Part shown: piece by piece, positions 28,020 through 38,300 of the stretch | Numbering within the stretch: the stretch's first letter is position 1 | Layout: each line of letters starts with the position of its first letter | DNA from: an uncultured Prevotella sp. | GTDB taxonomy: Bacteria; Bacteroidota; Bacteroidia; Bacteroidales; Bacteroidaceae | Length of the DNA stretch: 59,746 bases | Assembly (NCBI RefSeq): GCF_937863835.1 | Contig: NZ_CALMHT010000062.1 | Span: forward strand, 1 to 59,746 | Direction of reading: 5' to 3' | Notes under the pieces: model-generated | Database searches by the model: none | Seen by the model: only the letters and a program-made list of their open reading frames with translations | What the model was told of the DNA's origin: nothing | Program-made: the position numbers and the translations under genes

Positions 28020-28901
28020 ATGAAAATAGGTATCATACAACAGCACAACAATGCTGATATTGCAGACAACATCAGCAGACTTACCGAAAGTATCACCGAC
28101 TTGGCTAAGCAGGGTGCCCAACTGATTGTTATGCAGGAACTGCATAATTCACTTTATTTCTGTCAAACAGAGGATGTGGATCATTTCAATCTTGCTGAAA
28201 CCATACCGGGACCGTCTACAGAACGGTTCGGTAAGATTGCCCGCGATAACAATGTCGTGATTGTAACATCCCTGTTCGAAAAACGGGCTGTCGGACTATA
28301 TCACAACACGGCTGTTGTTATCGACAAAGATGGTACGATAGCAGGAAAATACCGCAAGATGCATATTCCCGACGACCCCGCTTATTATGAAAAGTTTTAT
28401 TTCACTCCCGGTGACTTGGGATTTCATCCTATCAAGACATCCATAGGAAACCTGGGAATATTGGTATGCTGGGACCAGTGGTATCCTGAAGCAGCCAGAC
28501 TCATGGCTCTGCAAGGTGCCGATATGCTGATATATCCTACTGCCATAGGTTTTGAGAGCAGTGATACGAAAGAGGAACAGCAGCGGCAACGTATGGCATG
28601 GCAGACAGTGCAACGGGGACATGCAATAGCCAACGGGCTCCCTGTCATATCCGTCAACCGTGTCGGCTACGAGCCCGACCCTACCGGTCAGACAAAAGGA
28701 ATTCAATTCTGGGGAACATCCTTCGTTGCCGGTCCGCAGGGTGAAATATGCTATGAGGCTTCTGATGAGAAAGAAGACAACGCAATTGTGGATGTAGATA
28801 TGGAACGAAGTGAGAACGTTCGTCGGTGGTGGCCTTTCCTCAGAGACAGACGTATAGATGAATACGGGGACATAACCCGACGGTTCATTGATAAGGAATA
28901 A
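28020..28901 (+). CDS. aguB: N-carbamoylputrescine amidase
   Basis: Nitrilase-superfamily amidohydrolase of 293 residues that turns N-carbamoylputrescine into putrescine, CO2 and ammonia. The catalytic triad Glu40 (VMQELHN), Lys113 (YRKMHIPD) and Cys150 (LVCWDQWYPEAAR) is complete. With aguA directly upstream, it forms the two-step agmatine to putrescine route that supplies polyamines. The glutamine synthetase gene starts 53 bp downstream with no clear promoter in between, so the three may be co-transcribed. Confidence 0.94.
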   Translation: MKIGIIQQHNNADIADNISRLTESITDLAKQGAQLIVMQELHNSLYFCQTEDVDHFNLAETIPGPSTERFGKIARDNNVVIVTSLFEKRAVGLYHNTAVVIDKDGTIAGKYRKMHIPDDPAYYEKFYFTPGDLGFHPIKTSIGNLGILVCWDQWYPEAARLMALQGADMLIYPTAIGFESSDTKEEQQRQRMAWQTVQRGHAIANGLPVISVNRVGYEPDPTGQTKGIQFWGTSFVAGPQGEICYEASDEKEDNAIVDVDMERSENVRRWWPFLRDRRIDEYGDITRRFIDKE

Positions 28902-28954
28902 AGAGATTAAGCAAACTTAGATACAAATTTATAACCAAATAAAAGATTCTGATT

Positions 28955-31147
28955 ATGTCAGCAAACTTAAGATTTCAGGTCGTAGAAGAGGCTTTCAAAA
29001 AGAAAGCTGTAGAGGTAGAAGTACCCGAAGAACGACCATCAGAGTATTTTGGCAAGTATGTGTTCAATCGTCAAAAGATGTACAAATACCTGCCATCAGA
29101 TGTTTACGCCAAACTGATTGACGTTATCGACAACGGTGCCCGTCTCGACCGCAGTATTGCAGATGCAGTGGCTGCCGGTATGAAAAAATGGGCTATGGAA
29201 AACGGTGTGACCCACTACACACACTGGTTCCAGCCTCTGACAGAGGGTACGGCAGAAAAACATGATGCTTTCGTAGAACATGATGGAAAAGGCGGCATGG
29301 TAGAGAATTTCTCAGGTAAACTGCTTGTTCAACAGGAACCTGATGCCAGTTCATTCCCTAATGGCGGTATCCGTAATACTTTCGAGGCCCGCGGTTATTC
29401 GGCTTGGGATCCTACTTCTCCTGTATTCATTATGGACGATACGCTCTGTATCCCTACCATTTTCATATCATACACAGGTGAAGCCCTTGATTACAAAGCA
29501 CCTCTTCTACGTGCACTGCATGCGATAGATACAGCCGCAACGGATGTTTGTCATCTCTTCTATCCGGAAGTAAAGAAGGTACAGACGAATCTGGGATGGG
29601 AACAGGAATATTTCTTAGTGGACGAGAGTCTGTACAGTGCCCGTCCCGACCTTGTTCTTACCGGTCGTACCCTGATGGGACACGAGTCGGCTAAGAACCA
29701 ACAGATGGACGACCATTATTTCGGTACCATACCTGACCGCGTACAGGCCTTCATGAAAGACCTTGAGATACAGGCTCTGGAACTGGCTATCCCTTGCAAG
29801 ACGCGCCATAATGAGGTAGCTCCTAACCAGTTCGAGCTGGCTCCTATCTATGAAGAGTGCAATCTTGCTGTTGACCACAACATGCTATTGATGTCTTTGA
29901 TGAAAAAGGTAGCCCGCAAACATGGATTCCGTGTACTTCTGCATGAAAAGCCGTTTGATGGTATCAACGGTTCCGGCAAGCATAACAACTGGAGTCTGTC
30001 GGCTGATAACGGTAAACTGCTTCATGCTCCTGGTAAGACTCCTGAAGAGAACTTGCGTTTCGTAACCTTCATCGTAGAGACATTGATGGGTGTATATAAG
30101 CATAACGGACTGCTAAAGGCTTCAATCATGAGTGCCACCAATGCCCACCGTCTTGGTGCCAATGAGGCTCCTCCTGCTATTATTTCATCTTTCCTCGGCA
30201 AGCAACTTACTGATGTACTCAATCATATCGAGAAATCAGATAAGGATGAACTGTTCAACCTGAAAGGGAAACAGGGTATGGAAATGGATATCCCTCAGAT
30301 ACCACAACTGATTATAGACAACACCGATCGTAACCGTACCAGTCCATTCGCCTTCACCGGCAACCGTTTCGAATTCCGTGCCATCGGTTCCGAGGCCAAC
30401 TGTGCATCAGCCATGATTGCGCTCAACTCAGCTGTCGCCGAGGCTCTTACGAACTTCAAAAAACGTGTAGACACTCTTATTCTTAAAGGTGAATCAAAGA
30501 TCAGCGCTATTATCGATGTCTTACGTGAGGATGTCAAGACCTGTAAACCGATACGTTTCGATGGCAACGGCTACTCTGACGAATGGGTGGCAGAAGCTAA
30601 GAAACGCGGATTGGATACAGAAAGCAGTTGTCCGGTTATCTTTGAACGTTATCTGGATGCAGCCAGTATCAAGATGTTCGATGATATGAAGGTCATGAAC
30701 AAAAAGGAACTTGAAGCCCGTAATGAAGTGAAGTGGGAAACTTACGTAAAGACCATACAGATTGAAGCCCGTGTGATGGGCGACCTGTCTATGAACCATA
30801 TCATTCCTGTAGCCACCCACTACCAAAGTCAGTTGGCCAAGAACGTGGCTTGTCTGCGTGACATATTCCCGACAGAGAAAGTCAATAAGTTGTCTGCGCG
30901 TAATCTAAAAATCATCGAGGATATCGCAGAGCGCACAGAGACTATCGAAAAACTGGTTGAAGAACTGGTCAACGCCCGCAAGATTGCCAACAAGATTGAG
31001 GATATCCACCAACGCGCCATCGCATATCATGATAAGGTAGAACCGAAAATGGAACTGATCCGTCATGAAATCGACAACCTGGAAATGGTCGTTGAGGATG
31101 AACTCTGGACGTTGCCTAAATACAGGGAATTATTGTTTATCAGATAA
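28955..31147 (+). CDS. glnN: Glutamine synthetase type III
   Basis: ATP-dependent assimilation of ammonia into glutamine; 730 residues, the large type III form common in Bacteroidota. Family marks are the N-terminal ERPSEYFGKYVFNRQKM, HYTHWFQPLTEGTAEKHD, the metal and nucleotide-binding catalytic core with GINGSGKHNNWSLS, and NRTSPFAFTGNRFEFRAIGS. A C-terminal helical extension (after about 600) with ARKIANKIEDIHQRAIAYHDKV is also typical. Ammonia released by the two upstream agmatine enzymes would be a natural substrate (inference from context). It converges with the DUF5686 gene, with only 5 bp between the stop codons. Confidence 0.96.
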   Translation: MSANLRFQVVEEAFKKKAVEVEVPEERPSEYFGKYVFNRQKMYKYLPSDVYAKLIDVIDNGARLDRSIADAVAAGMKKWAMENGVTHYTHWFQPLTEGTAEKHDAFVEHDGKGGMVENFSGKLLVQQEPDASSFPNGGIRNTFEARGYSAWDPTSPVFIMDDTLCIPTIFISYTGEALDYKAPLLRALHAIDTAATDVCHLFYPEVKKVQTNLGWEQEYFLVDESLYSARPDLVLTGRTLMGHESAKNQQMDDHYFGTIPDRVQAFMKDLEIQALELAIPCKTRHNEVAPNQFELAPIYEECNLAVDHNMLLMSLMKKVARKHGFRVLLHEKPFDGINGSGKHNNWSLSADNGKLLHAPGKTPEENLRFVTFIVETLMGVYKHNGLLKASIMSATNAHRLGANEAPPAIISSFLGKQLTDVLNHIEKSDKDELFNLKGKQGMEMDIPQIPQLIIDNTDRNRTSPFAFTGNRFEFRAIGSEANCASAMIALNSAVAEALTNFKKRVDTLILKGESKISAIIDVLREDVKTCKPIRFDGNGYSDEWVAEAKKRGLDTESSCPVIFERYLDAASIKMFDDMKVMNKKELEARNEVKWETYVKTIQIEARVMGDLSMNHIIPVATHYQSQLAKNVACLRDIFPTEKVNKLSARNLKIIEDIAERTETIEKLVEELVNARKIANKIEDIHQRAIAYHDKVEPKMELIRHEIDNLEMVVEDELWTLPKYRELLFIR

Positions 31148-31152
31148 TTAGA

Positions 31153-33711
31153 TCAGAACGTGGCTACGACCATAAATCGTATGCCTTGTTTATTAGCTGT
31201 AGGGAGATTGAGATAATTCAATCTCCTTACATATTCTATACGGATCAGTTTGAATATGTTATGTATACCCACTGAGACTTCCCAATACGGACGTTTGCTG
31301 TCCATCACATAGCATCCTTCCGGAAAAGCCATCAGTGTAGGATCACCCGCGTTGGCAGCAAGAGTCGGGTTGTTCTTATCACTGAGTCCGCCCCAGAGAC
31401 ATTTCACGCTCACGAATTCACGCCATTTCAGTTTTTTGATAATAGGAATACGGTTGAATATTTTTCCGTTCAGGTTCCAGCCCAGATCGAGACTGAGATA
31501 ACGGTCATTCATGAACTCCATATTATTAATGAGATTAAATGTTTCCTTCTGGATAAAATAAGACTGGTTGGCAGCCGGCATTATCAGCAACGGGAATGGC
31601 ACCTTGTTCCATTGTATTCCGCCCTTGAAATAGACATCCAGTCGTCCCCAACTCTTCAACCAGTTCCGTTTGAAGAATCTGAATTCGGAATAATTAAAAT
31701 CATAATTACCTCCAAGGACACCCTTAAAACCGATTGTATGTCCTATAGAGAACTCAGGTGCCTCTCTGTTTACCGGTATACGACGCTGTTTGGTATTGAT
31801 AAAAGTAGCCCCCGGACAATAACGGAACTCCAGTCGCGCTTCAGTTGTCCTGAGATAATCATTAGGTCTCTCCCCCTGAAAATCCATCTTTGACAATGGA
31901 GTATAAAACATATTTCCGCAAGCCTGCAATTCTTCCGCTTTTAATGATATAGTGGTTTTGAAGCCCCAGTCTTCCTCATATTCGAATGATAACTGTTGAC
32001 GGTTGTAGAACATCATCTTATCTACCTTACTCCATTTGAAGGCGGTAAACACGTTATCCTTGTCCGTATCCAGAAACTTATCCGACGGAGAAGCGACATC
32101 GTAAGTGGAAACGAAGGTAAGTGTACGTTTCGGGAACTCCCAAGGTAAATACTTCTTTTTGTTAAACGAATAGGTTAGTTCGCCCTGATAATAGTTCTTA
32201 TGACTTCCCCACCCTCTGGCATAATAACCCGAGACGAACCAGTTGGGGTTGAGTTTAGCTGTGGTAAGGGCACTGGCACGTGTTCGCCATCCGTCAACAA
32301 AGTTGCGTGTGACCATTGTATTGATTGGTCCGATATCCACCTTACTGTTATGGGTATTGTCGCCTGTTTCGACATAGTTTTCCACCAAAGCCTTGATACC
32401 GAAGATGATATATTTGAATCCCTTGATTTGCTCTATTCTACTGACGAAATCGCCCATAGTCCCTTCGCTGCGGGTTAAATCCACCTTACGATACTTCGTC
32501 CAGAAATCAGTTCCCTTGATCATCGAGTTCGGATCTTGAACTACCTTCGCCTTACCGCGGAACATCCTGTCGGGCAATGCCGCGAAAGAATAGTCGTCCA
32601 TGCGTGTCGTCCTGATCACTGCAAACTGCCTTATACCTTTGGATATCTTCAGTTCTACCATCATATCATCAATAGACAGTCCCCATTCTCCATTATCCAG
32701 TTTCTTATATTCCTGGGTAATATGGATATTGTCTACAAAGTTGACATCGCTTTTCTTAGGAATCGTAAGATTACATTTCCTTACATGCAAAGTGGAATCG
32801 GCCAGTATATAAATATCGCCACGGAAGCCGAAATCCTGTTGGTTGTTCGGTATAAACTGCAGATGATAACACAAATCATTGTCCACCTTTACCGTATCTT
32901 CAATATAAAAGCGGTAAAAATCGACGGCATCCTTACCGATAGGACTGGTGAAAGGATATCTCAGTAATCTAATCTGGTCATCATACAAATCCACATCCGT
33001 GAAGACATCCTTCAGAATGACATTCAGTATCTCTCCAGTCTCTATCAGGTCATTCAGTCCTCTGGTATTCTGACCGATCACGATGTTCTTTTCAGATTTG
33101 GGATTTTTCCGGTAGATATTCTCAGTGACCGTCTCGTCTACCGAGATAGGAAGAATGAGTTTATTGTTATAAGGACATACCTCAATATGATCAACGAGCC
33201 ATTTGTGCTTTTTCAGAAGTCCACTGTCCAGGTCAGACGGTTTCACGTCATTGACAGCCAACGTTATCTTTTGATATTTGTTATACTGGTAAAAATCATG
33301 ATTGGAAAAATCCGACTTTTTCTTGGCTGCTATCACCCGTCTCATCAATTCCACCGCAGGATTGTTCTTCCTGCTATATTTCCCTTTCGACGCCTTTACC
33401 ACAACTTCACTTAACGAGTGCATATCCTGTATCATCCGTACTGTGATGTAATCGGATGTCCCGGATGAGATAAAGACCCTCTGCGTCTTATACCCCACGG
33501 CACTGAATGTAAGGTACCAACCACTATTTTTCTCTATCGTAAAAGATCCTTTGTTATCACAGATAGTTGCCACGTGCTTCCCTTTGTACGAAACGCTCAC
33601 ATTCGCAATGCTATCACCTGATTCAGCATCTACCACAGTACCTTTCAGTTGGGCACTGACATCGACTGCAAACACAGACAATAACAATATAATGAGTAGT
33701 ATTCCTTTCAT
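31153..33711 (-). CDS. DUF5686 outer-membrane protein with carboxypeptidase-regulatory-like domain
   Basis: An 852-residue exported protein with signal peptide MKGILLIILLLSVFAVDVSA. An N-terminal carboxypeptidase-regulatory-like sandwich follows (LKGTVVDAESGDSIANVSV; about 22-105). The remainder is the DUF5686 region, whose second half has alternating aromatic strands of a beta-barrel (RTLTFVSTYDV, YNRQQLSFEYEEDWGF, LEFRYCPGATF) and ends in a terminal Phe. The function of the family is not known; it resembles TonB-dependent-receptor-like proteins without a plug. The start codon overlaps the upstream stop by 4 bp (ATGA), so it is translationally coupled to the ATP-grasp-like gene. Confidence 0.85.
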   Translation of the reverse strand: MKGILLIILLLSVFAVDVSAQLKGTVVDAESGDSIANVSVSYKGKHVATICDNKGSFTIEKNSGWYLTFSAVGYKTQRVFISSGTSDYITVRMIQDMHSLSEVVVKASKGKYSRKNNPAVELMRRVIAAKKKSDFSNHDFYQYNKYQKITLAVNDVKPSDLDSGLLKKHKWLVDHIEVCPYNNKLILPISVDETVTENIYRKNPKSEKNIVIGQNTRGLNDLIETGEILNVILKDVFTDVDLYDDQIRLLRYPFTSPIGKDAVDFYRFYIEDTVKVDNDLCYHLQFIPNNQQDFGFRGDIYILADSTLHVRKCNLTIPKKSDVNFVDNIHITQEYKKLDNGEWGLSIDDMMVELKISKGIRQFAVIRTTRMDDYSFAALPDRMFRGKAKVVQDPNSMIKGTDFWTKYRKVDLTRSEGTMGDFVSRIEQIKGFKYIIFGIKALVENYVETGDNTHNSKVDIGPINTMVTRNFVDGWRTRASALTTAKLNPNWFVSGYYARGWGSHKNYYQGELTYSFNKKKYLPWEFPKRTLTFVSTYDVASPSDKFLDTDKDNVFTAFKWSKVDKMMFYNRQQLSFEYEEDWGFKTTISLKAEELQACGNMFYTPLSKMDFQGERPNDYLRTTEARLEFRYCPGATFINTKQRRIPVNREAPEFSIGHTIGFKGVLGGNYDFNYSEFRFFKRNWLKSWGRLDVYFKGGIQWNKVPFPLLIMPAANQSYFIQKETFNLINNMEFMNDRYLSLDLGWNLNGKIFNRIPIIKKLKWREFVSVKCLWGGLSDKNNPTLAANAGDPTLMAFPEGCYVMDSKRPYWEVSVGIHNIFKLIRIEYVRRLNYLNLPTANKQGIRFMVVATF

Positions 33712-34514
33712 TTATCTTTTAGTGATCTTATTATTCTTATCAAAATAGCCTCCGCAGCTTCCTCGCGGCAACGGGAAAAACTAGGCCAGTCATTGTAGTC
33801 TATAAAACAATAGGAGCCATCTGCCCTTACGATGCAGTCACCTCCATAAATATCTATATTGACCATTCCCGACAAGCGTTCTGCGTCATTCTGCATAGCA
33901 CTGATATCAAAATCATAATACATGGCAGCGTCGTTCAACCTTTCGTCTCCAAACTTCGACTGTCCGTCATCCGTGGGATAGAAGAATCTGAAGAAGCCGG
34001 TACCCCTTACACCATAGAATTTGACGAGGTCACCTTTCACATTCGCACTGATTACGACATCCTTAATACCGCGTTCGTGCATTGCCTTGACGGCATTTAC
34101 CTTCTCCCGTTCATCCTTTACATATACCACATCTTCTTTCGACTGGGCTGCTGCATCACCACGTTTTATCCAGTATCCGTATTCACTGATAGGTCTGGGT
34201 AGTGGTATTCCACCGTCTCTCATGGTCTTTTCCAAAAGTGAACGGGCGCATTTCTCTACCCCGTATGCGCTGTTTATCACCAGTGCTCCATTGTCTTCTA
34301 TCGTTTTCAACACCGATATCGTCTGCGGCAGTCTGCCCATCGACAGATAGATGTCAGCTTGATCATCCTTTTTCAGTTCGGTCTCGTCTATCGTACGTAC
34401 ATCATAACCCTCATCGGAAAGAAGATGCGCCACACTGTCAAGAATGGCGGTATCCTTTTTTACGGAATTGGGAGAGAACTGTCTGGCTCTCCTTATTGCT
34501 AAGACTTCCATCAC
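33708..34514 (-). CDS. ATP-grasp-like ligase, function unknown
   Basis: A 268-residue protein without signal peptide. The pattern fits a small ATP-grasp ligase: an N-terminal alpha/beta part (DVRTIDETELKKDD), a central domain with INSAYGVEKCARSLLEKTMRDGGIPLPRP (like the RimK/D-Ala ligase linker) and VKGDLVKFYGVRG. A C-terminal metal/ATP-binding segment reads VNIDIYGGDCIVRADGSYCFIDYNDWPSFSRCREEAA, with the Asp and Asn expected for magnesium. Such enzymes join a carboxylate to an amine or similar nucleophile. The substrate is unknown. It overlaps its neighbours on both sides by ATGA, so the three gene products probably act together. Confidence 0.6.
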   Translation of the reverse strand: MMEVLAIRRARQFSPNSVKKDTAILDSVAHLLSDEGYDVRTIDETELKKDDQADIYLSMGRLPQTISVLKTIEDNGALVINSAYGVEKCARSLLEKTMRDGGIPLPRPISEYGYWIKRGDAAAQSKEDVVYVKDEREKVNAVKAMHERGIKDVVISANVKGDLVKFYGVRGTGFFRFFYPTDDGQSKFGDERLNDAAMYYDFDISAMQNDAERLSGMVNIDIYGGDCIVRADGSYCFIDYNDWPSFSRCREEAAEAILIRIIRSLKDK

Positions 34515-35236
34515 TGTCCCTGTAAGAATGTTTCTGCCTTTCTGATGTCTTCCACACGGTCGATATCCATAATCTTACCCATGTCAAAAGCTTTTAATCT
34601 CTGTCCGTCAGCCACTAACGCCCGTTGGAAATTGCGCATTCTGCTCTCGCCTCTGTCCATACAGCCGCGCAAGGTCGTGATAGCCTTGGGTGTAAGACCA
34701 TATATTCCACCTGAGACAAACGTGCTGTTCTGCTGCTCGTCCAGGAATGCAGTGATGTTCATATCCGTATCCGTATCCACATAGAGTGGTTTTTCATCAT
34801 CTATATAACTGGTTACACCCATCAGTCCGTCGGAAGAACCCTGCCGGACAAGATGTTCCAACTGTGACAGATACTCCGAGAACATATCTTCATCGAAGAT
34901 TGTATCAACCGTAGTCAGACAGAAAGTATCATCTTCCAGATACTTACTTATTTCATAAAAACTATGCATGGAACTCGGCGTACTCTTCACTACAAAACGA
35001 AGTGGAACAGGACGTCCTTTCAATCCATCTCTCTGCAATTCTACCAGATGCATACTCACCATCGAAGTGATATCGTTGCATATCACCACTATTTCAGATG
35101 CATCGTTTGCCAAAAAAATCCTTATAAGTCTATCTATAAGTTTTTCACCATTTATCTCCACAAGTGGTTTAGGCATCCTTATTCCGGCACTTGCCAAACG
35201 TGACCCTTCACCTGCCGCTATGATCGCAAATTTCAT
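34511..35236 (-). CDS. MobA/GlmU-like sugar-phosphate nucleotidyltransferase
   Basis: A 241-residue nucleotidyltransferase. The N-terminal FAIIAAGEGSRLASAGIRMPKPLVEINGEKLIDRLI is the NTP-binding loop with the catalytic Arg and Lys. TVDTIFDEDMF carries the metal-binding Asp, and FVSGGIYGLTPKAI and MDIDRVEDIRKAETFL are late motifs of the family. Such enzymes make NDP-sugars or CDP-alcohols for envelope glycans or lipids. The gene is first in a tightly coupled operon (ATGA overlap) with an ATP-grasp-like protein and DUF5686, which hints at surface decoration. Substrate not assigned. Confidence 0.85.
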   Translation of the reverse strand: MKFAIIAAGEGSRLASAGIRMPKPLVEINGEKLIDRLIRIFLANDASEIVVICNDITSMVSMHLVELQRDGLKGRPVPLRFVVKSTPSSMHSFYEISKYLEDDTFCLTTVDTIFDEDMFSEYLSQLEHLVRQGSSDGLMGVTSYIDDEKPLYVDTDTDMNITAFLDEQQNSTFVSGGIYGLTPKAITTLRGCMDRGESRMRNFQRALVADGQRLKAFDMGKIMDIDRVEDIRKAETFLQGQ

Positions 35237-35257
35237 TATTTATCAATTATTTGTCGA

Positions 35258-35288
35258 CAAAGATAATGAAAATAAAGTACAATACAAA
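35258..35288 (-). promoter_or_regulatory. Promoter of the nucleotidyltransferase operon
   Basis: On the minus strand TTTG (35288-35285), a 19-bp spacer and TATCTTTG (35265-35258) match the consensus exactly. The ATG follows 21 bp downstream. Confidence 0.75.
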
Positions 35289-35319
35289 ATAATCCCGTTT
35301 ATTTTTTTATTGATTCATA

Positions 35320-38300
35320 CTAATATGGTTTTGAATGGAAGGCTCCCGGCCTTATGCCGAATTGTTTATAAAAACATTTTGAGAAGTAAGACGGATTGTT
35401 AAACCCTACCATATAGCATACTTCGTTGATCTGGTATTTGCCTTCACTCAACAGTGATGCGGCTTTCTTCAGGCGCACGATCTGTATCATCTCATTGGGT
35501 GTCACATCAGCCAGCATCTTGATTTTGGCAAACAGACTTGACCTGCTGATGAATAACTGATCGGCAAGGAAATTGACCGACAGGTCGGGATTAGAGAAAT
35601 TACTCTCTATGATCTTGTTCATCTTGTCGAGGAACTCGTTGTCCACAGGATTGTTCGCTATATGTTCGATAGGTTCAAGTGGCTGGTGCGAGAATTTCTC
35701 ACGGAGCATGCGGCGCAATTGTATCATATTCTTGATACATGCTTCGAGATACTGCATCGAGAACGGTTTCTCTATGTACGAATCGGCTCCGCAGTCCATA
35801 CCTTCCACCTTCGAGTCATCATCGGTCTTGGCTGTAAGCATGATAAACGGGATATGACTGGTATTAGTGTCTTTGCGCACAGCCTTGCACAGTTCCACAC
35901 CACTCATACGGGGCATCATCCAGTCGCTCACGATCAAGGTTACCTCGTTGCCGTTCAACTTCTCCAGAGCTTCTATACCATCACCTGCTGTGAGGATATT
36001 GTATTTTGATTTGAAATTGTTGGATATAAAGTTGACCATGTCTTCATTATCGTCCACAATAAGCATCGTCTGCTTCCCGCTTGTGAACGTTTCACCGTCG
36101 GGCACATTCGGCGACACATCAGTTATCATTTCTTTCTTATTGTCGTCTTTGATTTCATCTATCTTCACATCCGCCTGTTTCACAGGAAGGACGACGATAA
36201 ACGTAGACCCCTCACCCAGTTTCGATTCCACTTCCAGTTGACCATGATGGAGATCCACCACATTCTTGACGATACTCAGTCCGATGCCGGTGCCCGGTTT
36301 ATTATCCATAGCCTGATAGAACGCTTGGAATATCTTGGCTTTGTCTTCCTCTCTGATACCCGCACCGTTATCCGTTACCGATATACGGAACGACTCACCG
36401 TCGGGCATGATCATACAACTGAGTTTAACAAGATTCTTTGTGTATTTGCTGGCGTTTGTCAGCAGATTGCTGATCATCTTCGTAATGGCCTCACTGTCTA
36501 CAATAGCAGTAAAGTGCTCATCCGGATATTCCACTGTGAACGTAGCCCCCTGCTGGGATATGGAAGGTTCGAATCTTTCACTGATCGCATGAAGCAGTCT
36601 ACTGATGTTCTGCACCGAGAAATGCATCACCATGCTCTTCTCTTCCACCTTGCGGAAATCCAGCAACTGGTTGACGAGCGACAGCAACCGGTGTGCGTTG
36701 CGGTCTATCACGTTCATATCCTCTACCAATGGAGCAGGAATACTGGCGTGCACCTTCATGATATTCTCCAACGGACCGATGATCAGGGTGACAGGGGTAC
36801 GTATCTCATGTGCGATCATCGTAAAGAAATTGATCTTCGCGTTACGCACTTCTATTTCCTTGTTCTCATTGATGGCCTTGATCTCCGCCAGATGGCGCCG
36901 TTCGTTGCGCCGTAACAGATAACGTATGCCATAGATGCCCAGAGAAAGGATGATGATGAAATAAAGTATCTTCATCGGTATACTGAGATAGAACGGCGGA
37001 TGGATAATGATTTTCAGGGTAGCTTCGTTGTTACTCCACACCCCGTCGTTATTGCTCGCCTTGACATGAAAGATGTATGTACCGGGTGACAAGTTGGTAT
37101 ACGTGGCGCGGTTCTGCGAACCCACATAGTTCCACTGGCGGTCGAATCCTTCGAGCATATATGCATACTGGTTCTTTTCCGGTGTACAGTAGCTCAGAGA
37201 GGCGTAAAGCAGCGTAAACACATTATCGTCATGCGAGAGATTCAGTTCCTTGATATAATAAAGAGTCTGCGGCAGTTTATCCGACCCCGTAGGTACAGAC
37301 TTGTTGAATATCTCCAGTCCCGTGATATACACCTTGGGCACGACACGGTTGGTCACAATCTGGTAGGGATAGAAAGCGTTGAAACCATTCACCGAACCGA
37401 TGTATATCCGTCCATCCGAAGCTTTCAGTCCGGCGTTCGGCATAAACTGGTCATTACGCAGTCCGTCACTTTTGGTATACACACGGCACGGTTCACCCGG
37501 ACTGTATCTGACGAGTCCGTTGTTAGTGGTCAACCAGAATATATGGTCATCTTCTATGATACTGTTGATATTCAGACTAGGTATGTCAAGCGGTATCCTT
37601 ACAAAACAGTCGCGGCGCTGGTTGTAACGGCACAATCCGCCCATCGTACCCACCCACATCTGTCCGTTGCTGTCTATCGTCACAGTGTTCACCTGGTCGT
37701 TCTGTATCGTGTTCCTGTTATTACTGTGCGCGTATTGTTTCCATGTTTTCCGTACCGGGTCGTATCTGAACAGTCCGTTTCCCTGGGTAGAGAACCACAG
37801 ATTTCCCCTGGCATCCTGGTCGATGTCAATTGTCATCGAATTGAGCTTTTTAACCCTGGTAAAGTTGTCCGCCTTTCTGTTATACACATTGACTCCATCC
37901 ATGGATGTCGCCCATATCGTGCCGTTTCTGTCTTTGAAGATGGCATAGCAACTGGTTCCGTCGGGTGTACGTAGATTACTCTCATGGAAATTATACTGTC
38001 GGAAATGTCCCGTACGGATGTCAAGTACATTGATTCCCCCCGTATAAGTACCTATCCACAGTTGGTCACCATCCATGCACAGTGCATGCACATTATGGTA
38101 TGATATACTGTTTGTGCCTTTATGCGGCATATAGTTGGTAAACTGTCCCGTAGACGGCGAGTAACGGTTGAGTCCGCCGTCATCAGAAGCTATCCAGATA
38201 TCACCGTTTCCGTCCTCGCAGAACCTATTGATCACGTTACCTTTCACTGAATTGTGTATCTTCGAGTAACCGAATCCCTCAAACCGTCCCGCGTTCGGTG

